Assembly: GCA_018060305.1 (NCBI GenBank)
Contig: JAGOWF010000048.1
Location: 1-13,112, forward strand
Length of the DNA: 13,112 bases
Reading direction: 5' to 3'
Source: Pyrinomonadaceae bacterium
GTDB taxonomy: Bacteria; Acidobacteriota; Blastocatellia; Pyrinomonadales; Pyrinomonadaceae
Part shown: piece after piece, positions 6,369 to 13,112 of the stretch
How the letters are laid out: each line of letters begins with the position of its first letter
Position numbering within the stretch: position 1 is the first letter of the stretch
Notes under the pieces: model-generated
Database searches by the model: none
What the model was told of the DNA's origin: nothing
The model's input: the letters and a program-made list of their open reading frames with translations, nothing else
Position numbers and translations under genes: made by a program

Positions 6369-7619
6369 ATGACGAACAACGCGGCACAGCACGATCAAGC
6401 CGATACGTTGGCTGATTTTCGCGACCGGTTCCACTTCCCTGAAACTGTGGACGCCATCGAGCCGATCTACTTTACGGGCAATTCCCTCGGCCTTATGCCA
6501 AAAAAGGCACGCGAATATGTCGATCAGGAGCTCGACGATTGGGAGCGGCTGGCGGTCGAGGGGCATTTGCACGCTAGAAAGCCCTGGCTGCCCTATCACG
6601 AGTTTCTGACCGAGCAGATGGCGGCGATCGTTGGAGCCAAGCCGGTCGAGACGGTCGTGATGAATTCGCTGACGGTGAATCTTCACCTTCTGCTCGTATC
6701 TTTCTATCGCCCAACGCCGGAACGGAACAAGATCGTCATCGAGAAGGGAGCATTTCCGTCAGATCGCTACGCGGTAGAATCGCAGATCAAATTTCACGGC
6801 TTTGACCCGGCCGCATCGCTCGTCGAGGTCGCCCCGCGAGCGGGCGAATCGACACTGCGCACAGAGGATATCCTCGAGCTGATCGAGCGCGAGGGCGCGT
6901 CAATAGCCACGATCATGTTCGGAGGTGTGAATTATTACACAGGCCAGGCGTTTGAAATGCGAGAAATTACCGCGGCCGGTCATCGCGTCGGGGCGACGGT
7001 CGGATTTGACCTCGCACACGCTGCGGGCAATATCGAACTGAAAATCCACGATTGGGGCGTGGATTTCGCGGCCTGGTGCTGTTACAAGTATCTTAACGCC
7101 GGCCCCGGTGCGGTAGCGGGCGTGTTCGTTCACGAGCGGCACGCCGATTGCCCTGAAATACCTCGTTTTGCGGGCTGGTGGGGCCACGATAAGGCGACCA
7201 GGTTTCAGATGGGGCCCGATTTTCACGTGCTGAGAGGTGCTGAGGGCTGGCAGCTCTCAAATCCGCCGATCCTGCAAATGGCGGCATTGCGAGCGTCGCT
7301 TGAGCTATTTGCAGAGGCGGGCCTGTCCGCATTGACTGAGAAGTCGAGAAAACTCACCGGCTATCTCGAAACCCTCGTTCGCGAGATCGGTGACGATCGT
7401 ATCTGGATAGTGACGCCTTCGGACGCAGAGCAGCGTGGCTGCCAACTGTCGATACGCGTCGGAGGCGGCGACCGGACGCTTCATGAAAGGCTGACACAAA
7501 ATGGCGTCTATGCCGATTGGCGAGAGCCGGACGTCATTCGTATCGCTCCGGTGCCGCTCTATAATTCGTTTGCAGATGTTCATCGATTTTCACAGATCCT
7601 GCAATCGGCGCTAACCTAG
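6369..7619 (+). CDS. kynU: Kynureninase
   Basis: A 416-residue PLP enzyme of aminotransferase fold type I that cleaves kynurenine or 3-hydroxykynurenine to anthranilate or 3-hydroxyanthranilate plus alanine. The PLP lysine is Lys240 in the CCYKYLNAGPG motif, preceded by Tyr239, which contacts the cofactor phosphate in known kynureninases. Asp214 and His217 (FDLAHAAGN) contact the pyridine ring. The FTGNSLGLMPK N-terminal motif, the GWWGH loop (269-273), the QLSNPP motif (295-300, with the substrate-binding Asn298) and the RIAPVPLYNS motif (391-400) are all intact. With the monooxygenase and dioxygenase in the same cluster, 3-hydroxykynurenine is the likely substrate. It begins 9 nt after the toxin gene; GGTGA at 6355-6359, overlapping the toxin stop, is a plausible ribosome binding site. 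Confidence 0.96.
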   Translation: MTNNAAQHDQADTLADFRDRFHFPETVDAIEPIYFTGNSLGLMPKKAREYVDQELDDWERLAVEGHLHARKPWLPYHEFLTEQMAAIVGAKPVETVVMNSLTVNLHLLLVSFYRPTPERNKIVIEKGAFPSDRYAVESQIKFHGFDPAASLVEVAPRAGESTLRTEDILELIEREGASIATIMFGGVNYYTGQAFEMREITAAGHRVGATVGFDLAHAAGNIELKIHDWGVDFAAWCCYKYLNAGPGAVAGVFVHERHADCPEIPRFAGWWGHDKATRFQMGPDFHVLRGAEGWQLSNPPILQMAALRASLELFAEAGLSALTEKSRKLTGYLETLVREIGDDRIWIVTPSDAEQRGCQLSIRVGGGDRTLHERLTQNGVYADWREPDVIRIAPVPLYNSFADVHRFSQILQSALT

Positions 7620-7654
7620 GATAAAGGACTTCGGGAAGGTCAGGATATACAGCC

Positions 7655-10324
7655 ATGATCCGGGCAAAGATCAACGGTATTGAAGAGGAGTTCGCTGACG
7701 GCACGAGTGTGCTCGCGGCGGCCCGCGAGCTTAGCATCAACATCCCGACGCTGTGCAACGACGATCGTCTTGCACCAGTCGGCGCCTGCCGGATGTGCCT
7801 GGTTGATATAAGAGGGCGTGCCAACCCGGCAGTTTCGTGCACCACGCCGCTCGCTGACGGCATGGACATCGAGACCCACAGCGATTCGATCGAGACAGCA
7901 CGCAGGTGGAATCTTAGAATGCTTGCCCGCGATTACCCCGCGAAATCCTTCGCCGCGTATCCTGAAAAGCCCTTTCATAAACTGGCTCGCGAATACGGCC
8001 TCTCAACGGAAGATTTTCACGCCGACGGAACCCGACAGCCTGACGATTCCCAAACATATATCGCCGTCGATATGTCGCGCTGCATCAATTGTTATGCGTG
8101 CGTAAGGATATGTGCGGACGTCCAGGGACAGTTTGTCTGGCATGTCGTCGGCCGCGGCGAAGAGTCACAGATCGTCCCCGACTCTTTCGGTTCGTTTGCG
8201 GACAGCACATGCGTCTCATGCGGGGCCTGTGCGGATGCGTGCCCGTCCGGGGCGATCGAAGACAAATCAGTGATCGCAAGCGGCTTTCCGACCGAATGGA
8301 CCAAAACGACATGTCCCTACTGCGGCACCGGTTGCGAGATGAATGTCGGCATACGGGACGACCAAGTGGTCCAGATCCGACCGGTGCTTGACGCGCCGGT
8401 AAATTACGGCCATTTGTGCGTCAAGGGCCGCTACGCCCATCAATTCATCGACGCCGAGGACCGTGTCACGCAGCCAATGATCCGTGAGAACTGCGACTGG
8501 CGGACCGTTTCATGGGACGAGGCGATCGCCTACACGACCGACAAGCTCAAAGGCCTGGTCGCTGAATATGGCAAGGAATGCGTGGCCGTCCTGGGGTCGG
8601 CTCGCGCTACCAACGAAGAGAATTATCTCGCGCAAAAGTTTACGCGCGTCGTGCTGGGCACAAATAATGTTGATTCCTGCGCTCGCGTCTGCCATACGCC
8701 AACGGCCGCGGCGATGAAGCTGATGATCGGCACCGGTGCGATGACCAACTCGTTCGACGACATCGAAAAAGCACGCACGATCATCATCTGTGGAGCAAAC
8801 CCCAGCGAGAATCATCCTGTCCCCGGAGCCCGCATCAAGCAGGCCGTCCTCAGACACGGAACTAACCTCATTGTTATCGATCCGCGAAAAACGGAACTTG
8901 CCCAGATCGCGACCGTCCATCTGCAGCTCCGTGCCGGCACGAACGTGCTGATGTTCAATGCTCTCGCTCACACGATCATCAATGAAGGCCTCGCTGATGA
9001 GACCTTCCTCACTGAACGGGTAGATGAATTCGAACAATTCAAGGCCTTTGTCGCGGAATATTCGCCCGAGGCGGTCGCAGGCCGATGCGAGGTGGATGCT
9101 GAATTGATCCGGAAAGCGGCGCGGATCTACGCCGCAGAAAAGCCGTCCATGGCTCTGCACGGCCTCGGCATGACCGAGCATCTGCAGGGAACCGAAGGCG
9201 TGATGACGATCGTCAATCTCGCTTTGCTCACCGGCAATATCGGCAAGCCCGGCTCAGGCGTCAATCCGCTCCGCGGGCAAAATAATGTTCAGGGTTCCGC
9301 ACACATGGGATGCGACCCCGGCATTCTGACGGGCTCGGTTGCAGTTGAGGTCGGCCGTGAGCTGTTTGAGAGCGTGTGGCAGCGGCCGATCCCCTTGGCT
9401 CCCGGGCTGAATCAGCTTCAGATGATGGATGCCGCCCGCGACGGCAAGCTCAAGGCCATGTGGACCATCGGCTACGACGTCCTGATGTCAAACGCTAACA
9501 CGCACGAGACCGAGAAGGCATTCGCCAACATGGATCTCGTCATCATTCAGGATTTCTTTATGAATGAGACGGCAAAACGATTCGGTAATGTGTTCCTGCC
9601 GGCAACGACGTCTTTCGAAAAGGACGGCACGTTTATGAATGGCGAACGGCGTGTGCAGCGTATCCGAAAGGCTGTCAGCGCACGCGGAAATTCTCGCTCG
9701 GACCTTCAGATCGTGTGTGATATGGGCCGCGCAATGGGCTTCGCGGAGGATTTCGCCTTTGAGTCGGCCGAGGAAGTTTGGAATGAGATCCGCGAGGTTT
9801 GGCCGCCGGGTTACGGCATCACGTATGAGCGCATTGAGACCGCCGGGCTTCAATGGCCCTGTCCGGACATCGACCATCCGGGCACGACGGTGCTGCACGC
9901 CGAGACGTTCTCGAACGGCAAGACGGCAGCCCTGCGACGGATCAAATATCGCCCCACGAAGGAAGTGGTGTCGGACGAGTTTCCTTTCCTCCTAACGACA
10001 GGCCGAGTCCTCGAGCAATTCAGCGCCGGGACCATGACCATGCGAACGCCAAACCGTGAGATCCGGCCGACCGACACCCTGATGATCTCTAGGCCCGATT
10101 CTGAACGGCTCTCGGTCACTGACGGAGAGCTCGTGCGGCTCCGCAGCGCATACGGCCACGCGATGCTGCCGGTCGAGATCAGTCATAAGGTCCGTGACGG
10201 CGAGCTTTTTGCCTCATTCCACGATCCGGCCGTAGCGCTCAACTATACGACCGGACCGACGCGCGACCGCTTCACGCAAGCCCCGGAATTTAAGGTCACG
10301 GCCGTCACCGTCGAAAAACTCTGA
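7655..10324 (+). CDS. fdhA: Formate dehydrogenase catalytic subunit, molybdopterin type with N-terminal Fe-S domains
   Basis: An 889-residue enzyme predicted to oxidise formate to CO2. Domains in order: a plant-type [2Fe-2S] domain (Cys34, Cys45, Cys48, Cys62); a segment where related FdsA/NuoG-like proteins carry a His-Cys3 [4Fe-4S] site, but which here lacks all four ligands (Tyr94, Ser98, Ala101 and Phe107 at the aligned places); a two-[4Fe-4S] ferredoxin domain (Cys143/146/149/153 and Cys186/189/192/196); the molybdopterin-domain [4Fe-4S] (Cys220/223/227/255); and the bis-MGD domains. The active-site motif RVCH (344-347) has Cys346 encoded by TGC, so this is a cysteine and not a selenocysteine enzyme; His347 follows as usual. 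No flavin/NAD-binding partner subunits are encoded nearby, so the electron acceptor is unknown. AGGA at 7642-7645 precedes the ATG. It lies 35 nt after kynU and 55 nt before the monooxygenase; the formate source is probably the formamidase reaction. Confidence 0.92.
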   Translation: MIRAKINGIEEEFADGTSVLAAARELSINIPTLCNDDRLAPVGACRMCLVDIRGRANPAVSCTTPLADGMDIETHSDSIETARRWNLRMLARDYPAKSFAAYPEKPFHKLAREYGLSTEDFHADGTRQPDDSQTYIAVDMSRCINCYACVRICADVQGQFVWHVVGRGEESQIVPDSFGSFADSTCVSCGACADACPSGAIEDKSVIASGFPTEWTKTTCPYCGTGCEMNVGIRDDQVVQIRPVLDAPVNYGHLCVKGRYAHQFIDAEDRVTQPMIRENCDWRTVSWDEAIAYTTDKLKGLVAEYGKECVAVLGSARATNEENYLAQKFTRVVLGTNNVDSCARVCHTPTAAAMKLMIGTGAMTNSFDDIEKARTIIICGANPSENHPVPGARIKQAVLRHGTNLIVIDPRKTELAQIATVHLQLRAGTNVLMFNALAHTIINEGLADETFLTERVDEFEQFKAFVAEYSPEAVAGRCEVDAELIRKAARIYAAEKPSMALHGLGMTEHLQGTEGVMTIVNLALLTGNIGKPGSGVNPLRGQNNVQGSAHMGCDPGILTGSVAVEVGRELFESVWQRPIPLAPGLNQLQMMDAARDGKLKAMWTIGYDVLMSNANTHETEKAFANMDLVIIQDFFMNETAKRFGNVFLPATTSFEKDGTFMNGERRVQRIRKAVSARGNSRSDLQIVCDMGRAMGFAEDFAFESAEEVWNEIREVWPPGYGITYERIETAGLQWPCPDIDHPGTTVLHAETFSNGKTAALRRIKYRPTKEVVSDEFPFLLTTGRVLEQFSAGTMTMRTPNREIRPTDTLMISRPDSERLSVTDGELVRLRSAYGHAMLPVEISHKVRDGELFASFHDPAVALNYTTGPTRDRFTQAPEFKVTAVTVEKL

Positions 10325-10379
10325 CTCGCTCGGCCCTTTTGGCGATCAGCCATAGACTATGCTCAAATTGCGTTAAAGT

Positions 10380-11732
10380 ATGCCGCATGTCGCAATTATC
10401 GGCGCCGGCTTGGCCGGTTCCCTGCTCTCGATCTATCTCGCAAAGCGTGGTATCGAAGTCGATGTGTATGAGGCCCGCGGAGACATGCGGGACGACAAGG
10501 TTGCGGCCGGGCGCTCGATCAATCTCGCGTTATCCGATCGCGGCATCGCGGCGTTGCGCGAGGTCGGAATGGACGAATACATGCTTGCCGAGGCGGTGCC
10601 GATGTTCGGCCGCCTGGTCCACTCACCGACCGGCGAGACTAAACTCTTGCCCTACAGCGGCCGTCAGGGCGAATACATCAACTCCGTCTCGCGTGCGGGC
10701 CTGAACATCGAGCTGATGAATGAGGCGGAGAAATACAGGGGAGTGCGATTTCACTTCGGTCACAGATGTGTCGGCTTCGATTGCTCGACGGGTAAAACAT
10801 CGTTTGCCAATGGCCGTGCTGCTACAGCCGATACCGTGATTGCCACCGACGGTGCGGGCTCGGCCGTCAGGACATCGATGCTTAGCGGCGGCGTCGAGCG
10901 GTTCGATTTTTCTCAGGATTGGCTCGAACACGGTTACAAGGAACTGCACATACCGCGCGCCGACCGCGGTGGCTTTCGTCTCGAAAAGAACGCTCTCCAC
11001 ATCTGGCCGAGACATCAGTTCATGATGATCGCTCTGCCAAATTTTGACGGCAGTTTTACATGTACGCTCTTCCTGGCACATAACGGGGCCGAGGCCTCTT
11101 TCGATACTCTGACGGATGCCGCAGCAGTATCGGCCTTTTTTGGTCGCGAGTTTCCCGATGCTGTGCCGCTGATGCCGACGCTGATCGAAGATTTCTTTCA
11201 CAATCCGACCGGCAACCTCGGTACTATCAAATGCTGGCCGTGGAATGTCAATGGCAACGCACTGCTGCTCGGCGATTCGGCACACGCGGTCGTGCCATTT
11301 TACGGTCAGGGAATGAACTGCGCGTTTGAGGACGTTCGCGTCCTCGACTCGCTTCTGTCTGAACCGCCTGCGTCAGCGGGCGGCGAGATCGATTGGCACG
11401 CGGTCTTTGAAGAATACGGCAAGTTGCGCAAGGCAAATACCGACGCGATCGCAGACATGGCGGTTGAAAATTTCTACGAGATGCGCGACCGTGTGGCCGA
11501 TCCGGTCTTTCAGCGGAAACGTGAACTTGAGACCGAGCTCGAACAGACCTATCCCGATTATTTCTCAAAATACTCGATGGTCAGCTTTCGCGAAGACCTG
11601 CCCTATTCGATCGCGAAAGAGCAAGGCAATGCTCAAGACGAGATGCTGATGGAGATCTGTGCGGGCGTCGCCGATGTCGGTTCGCTCGACCTTGGCGAGG
11701 TGCGGGAACGGTTGGCGGGGCTCACGCGATGA
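10380..11732 (+). CDS. kmo: Kynurenine 3-monooxygenase
   Basis: A 450-residue class A flavoprotein hydroxylase that converts kynurenine to 3-hydroxykynurenine with NADPH and O2. The FAD-binding GAGLAG motif is at residues 8-13, followed by the Glu31 ribose contact (VYEAR). The KMO-specific AGRSINLALSDRG motif is at 43-55, and the second FAD motif LLLGDSAHAVVPFYGQGMNCAFED at about 295-318. Residues aligned with substrate contacts of characterised KMOs are Arg78, Tyr99, Asn364 and Tyr398. Unlike the mitochondrial enzymes, the C-terminus after KYSMVSF is short and has no obvious membrane helix, so a soluble enzyme is likely, as in Pseudomonas fluorescens. No clear Shine-Dalgarno precedes ATG 10380. 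The stop overlaps the next gene in an ATGA, indicating coupling. Confidence 0.95.
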   Translation: MPHVAIIGAGLAGSLLSIYLAKRGIEVDVYEARGDMRDDKVAAGRSINLALSDRGIAALREVGMDEYMLAEAVPMFGRLVHSPTGETKLLPYSGRQGEYINSVSRAGLNIELMNEAEKYRGVRFHFGHRCVGFDCSTGKTSFANGRAATADTVIATDGAGSAVRTSMLSGGVERFDFSQDWLEHGYKELHIPRADRGGFRLEKNALHIWPRHQFMMIALPNFDGSFTCTLFLAHNGAEASFDTLTDAAAVSAFFGREFPDAVPLMPTLIEDFFHNPTGNLGTIKCWPWNVNGNALLLGDSAHAVVPFYGQGMNCAFEDVRVLDSLLSEPPASAGGEIDWHAVFEEYGKLRKANTDAIADMAVENFYEMRDRVADPVFQRKRELETELEQTYPDYFSKYSMVSFREDLPYSIAKEQGNAQDEMLMEICAGVADVGSLDLGEVRERLAGLTR

Positions 11733-12505
11733 ATAATGAATACGAGATCATCGCAGACCTCTCGATACCGATCCGGTTTAATGGGCCACAGCCAAACGCC
11801 TTCGGCGTTGCTGAAGCAACTTCTCAATCGCTGGGCGATACGCGAACAGGATCAAGCGTCAATTTTGAGCAATACACGCTGATCTCGCATTGCAACGGCA
11901 CGCACACTGAATGTGTCGGCCATATCACAGACGAACGAATCTCCATCCTTGATTGCCTGCGTGATGCGGTCATGTCCGCATTGCTGATCTCCGTCCCTAC
12001 AAGTGCCGGCGACGATGGCGACCTCGTAATCACGGCAGAAGCCCTTCACTCAGCGTTGGCGGATTCTGACACCGATACGACAGCTCTCATCGTTCGCACA
12101 CTGCCGAATGACGATACAAAGCTAACTCGCCGATACGACGCCGGCCACATTCCGGCATATTTTACGGCAGACGCGATGGACATCATATGTGGCTTCACGC
12201 ATCTATTGACTGATCTCCCGTCGATAGATAGGCTTCACGATGAAGGTAAATTGCGGAATCACCGTATTTTCTGGGATATCCCGACAGGATCTCAGACACA
12301 TACGGCTACCCGCATATTGTCAACGATCACAGAACTGATATATGTCCCAAATAAGGTCCAAGACGGTCGTTACACGCTAAATCTGCAGATCGCCCCATTT
12401 GCCGCCGACGCCGCGCCGAGCCGTCCGGTATTGCTGTCGGGCCCGCTTACTCAGGCGTTTCCGACAGAGCATGTTCCAGGGCTCCTTTCAGGTCGGGATA
12501 CTTGA
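11729..12505 (+). CDS. Cyclase-family metal hydrolase, probable N-formylkynurenine formamidase (KynB-like)
   Basis: A 258-residue cyclase-superfamily (PF04199-type) protein. Family features are the ADLSIPI start, GTHTECVGH motif (57-65), the GFTHLLTDLPSIDR segment (155-168), ITELIYVPN with Glu202, and APF..DAAPSRPVLL near the end. KynB of this family hydrolyses N-formylkynurenine to kynurenine and formate. In KynB the zinc ligands form H-x3-H-x-D-x3-H; here the same positions read Cys55, His59, Glu61 and His65, so two ligands are replaced. His54 next to Cys55 could compensate. Linkage to kmo (4-nt ATGA overlap), kynU and a formate dehydrogenase strongly suggests formamidase activity, but this is an inference. 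About 19 residues at the C-terminus (240-258) are encoded in the 59-bp overlap with the convergent SDR gene and may be a non-homologous extension. Confidence 0.8.
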   Translation: MNNEYEIIADLSIPIRFNGPQPNAFGVAEATSQSLGDTRTGSSVNFEQYTLISHCNGTHTECVGHITDERISILDCLRDAVMSALLISVPTSAGDDGDLVITAEALHSALADSDTDTTALIVRTLPNDDTKLTRRYDAGHIPAYFTADAMDIICGFTHLLTDLPSIDRLHDEGKLRNHRIFWDIPTGSQTHTATRILSTITELIYVPNKVQDGRYTLNLQIAPFAADAAPSRPVLLSGPLTQAFPTEHVPGLLSGRDT

Positions 12506-13112
12506 ACTCGAACCCTGCATCCTCCAGCCGCTTTGGAATGACCTTTGTGCTTGTGAGCAGCAATGCGTCGCCCATTTCGCCCATCAACATCGAGACAGCG
12601 AATTCGGGAAGTGGGATGAAGGTCGGGCGATAAAGCACTTCGCCCATCGTCTTTGTAAACTCTTCGTTCGTGACCGGCCCGGGACTGGCTGCGTTGACAG
12701 CTCCGCGAATATTGTCATTCTCGATGACAAAGTTGATCGCGGCCACGTGATCGTCGAGCGAGATCCAGCTCATCCACTGCGTTCCACTACCGATAACTCC
12801 GCCGACGCCCATTTTGAATGGAGTCAGCATCGTGCCGAGTGCGCCGCCATCTTTTGACAAGACTATGCCGGTTCTCAGCAACACGGTGCGGATCCCTGCG
12901 TCCTCAGCCCGCCGCGCCTCGCCTTCCCACTCCTTTGCCACCTCGGCAAGAAAACCGTGGCCGGCCGTGGATGATTCGTTCATTTCCTCATCGCCGCGCT
13001 CGCCGTAAAAGCCGATCGCCGATGCGGAAACCAACACCTTCGGCCGCACATTGAGATTTGACAGGGCCTCAACGATACTTCGCGTCCCCATCACACGGCT
13101 ATCGCGAATGGC
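12447..13112 (-). CDS. TIGR01777 family SDR (YfcH-like epimerase-type) protein, N-terminus missing
   Basis: The minus-strand frame is open to the right edge, giving 221 residues; TIGR01777 proteins have about 300, so roughly 75-80 N-terminal residues with the Rossmann glycine motif lie outside. Visible signatures are DSRVMGTRSIVEAL at the truncated start, VSASAIGFYG (the SDR Ser/Tyr region), FLAEVAKEWE, RTGIVLSKDGGAL, GSGTQWMSWISLDDHVAAI and a C-terminal DUF1731 region ending YPDLKGALEHAL. The family is NAD(P)-binding, with no firmly established substrate. A GTG at 13092-13094 and an ATG just after it are internal codons, not starts. The gene is convergent with the cyclase-family gene and its last 59 bp overlap that gene's 3' end. 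Confidence 0.9.
   Translation of the reverse strand, partial: AIRDSRVMGTRSIVEALSNLNVRPKVLVSASAIGFYGERGDEEMNESSTAGHGFLAEVAKEWEGEARRAEDAGIRTVLLRTGIVLSKDGGALGTMLTPFKMGVGGVIGSGTQWMSWISLDDHVAAINFVIENDNIRGAVNAASPGPVTNEEFTKTMGEVLYRPTFIPLPEFAVSMLMGEMGDALLLTSTKVIPKRLEDAGFEFKYPDLKGALEHALSETPE

Noticed and set aside
8675..8700. Possible selenocysteine at the formate dehydrogenase active site
   Set aside because: The codon at the position of the catalytic residue is TGC (Cys346) and the frame contains no internal TGA.
8510..9181. Minus-strand open frame of 223 codons within the formate dehydrogenase
   Set aside because: No domain is recognisable and the plus-strand frame is a conserved molybdopterin enzyme throughout.
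12399..12857. Plus-strand open frame of 152 codons over the cyclase/SDR junction
   Set aside because: It is a shadow of the conserved SDR gene on the other strand and has no family features.
1..13112. CRISPR arrays, tRNA or rRNA genes, insertion sequences
   Set aside because: No regularly spaced repeats, cloverleaf sequences, rRNA segments, transposase genes or terminal inverted repeats were found by reading; the window is almost fully occupied by the genes listed.

Overview
The window (13,112 bases, moderately GC-rich, tightly packed) looks like a bacterial chromosome carrying most of a tryptophan/kynurenine catabolic locus. Base composition and gene style would fit an Acidobacteriota-type heterotroph, but that is a low-confidence inference; no rRNA or other phylogenetic marker is present.

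Left part (1-1958, + strand): the C-terminal end of a RidA-family deaminase, a zinc alcohol dehydrogenase 15 nt downstream, a hairpin terminator, then a DUF1697 protein. A minus-strand SAM methyltransferase (1968-3038) converges on DUF1697 and diverges from the main cluster.

Main cluster (3148-12505, + strand): 3-hydroxyanthranilate dioxygenase and ACMS decarboxylase (overlapping by 7 nt), a secreted Sel1-repeat protein, a Phd/VapC-type toxin-antitoxin pair with its own promoter and a perfect 12-bp palindromic operator, kynureninase, a single-subunit-type molybdenum formate dehydrogenase, kynurenine 3-monooxygenase, and a divergent cyclase-family hydrolase that is the obvious candidate for N-formylkynurenine formamidase (ATGA overlap with the monooxygenase). 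The order of reactions would be N-formylkynurenine -> kynurenine + formate -> 3-hydroxykynurenine -> 3-hydroxyanthranilate + alanine -> ACMS -> 2-aminomuconate semialdehyde + CO2. The RidA protein at the left edge could act later, as 2-aminomuconate deaminase. Tryptophan 2,3-dioxygenase and aminomuconate-semialdehyde dehydrogenase are not in the window.

The most interesting points are: the formate dehydrogenase placed inside the operon, which would oxidise the formate released by the formamidase; loss of all four His/Cys ligands of one expected [4Fe-4S] site in that enzyme; substitutions at two metal-ligand positions in the putative formamidase; and a toxin-antitoxin module wedged between the two halves of the pathway, whose stop codon forms part of the kynureninase ribosome binding site. 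The right end holds a minus-strand TIGR01777-type SDR protein, cut by the window edge, whose 3' end overlaps the formamidase gene by 59 bp.
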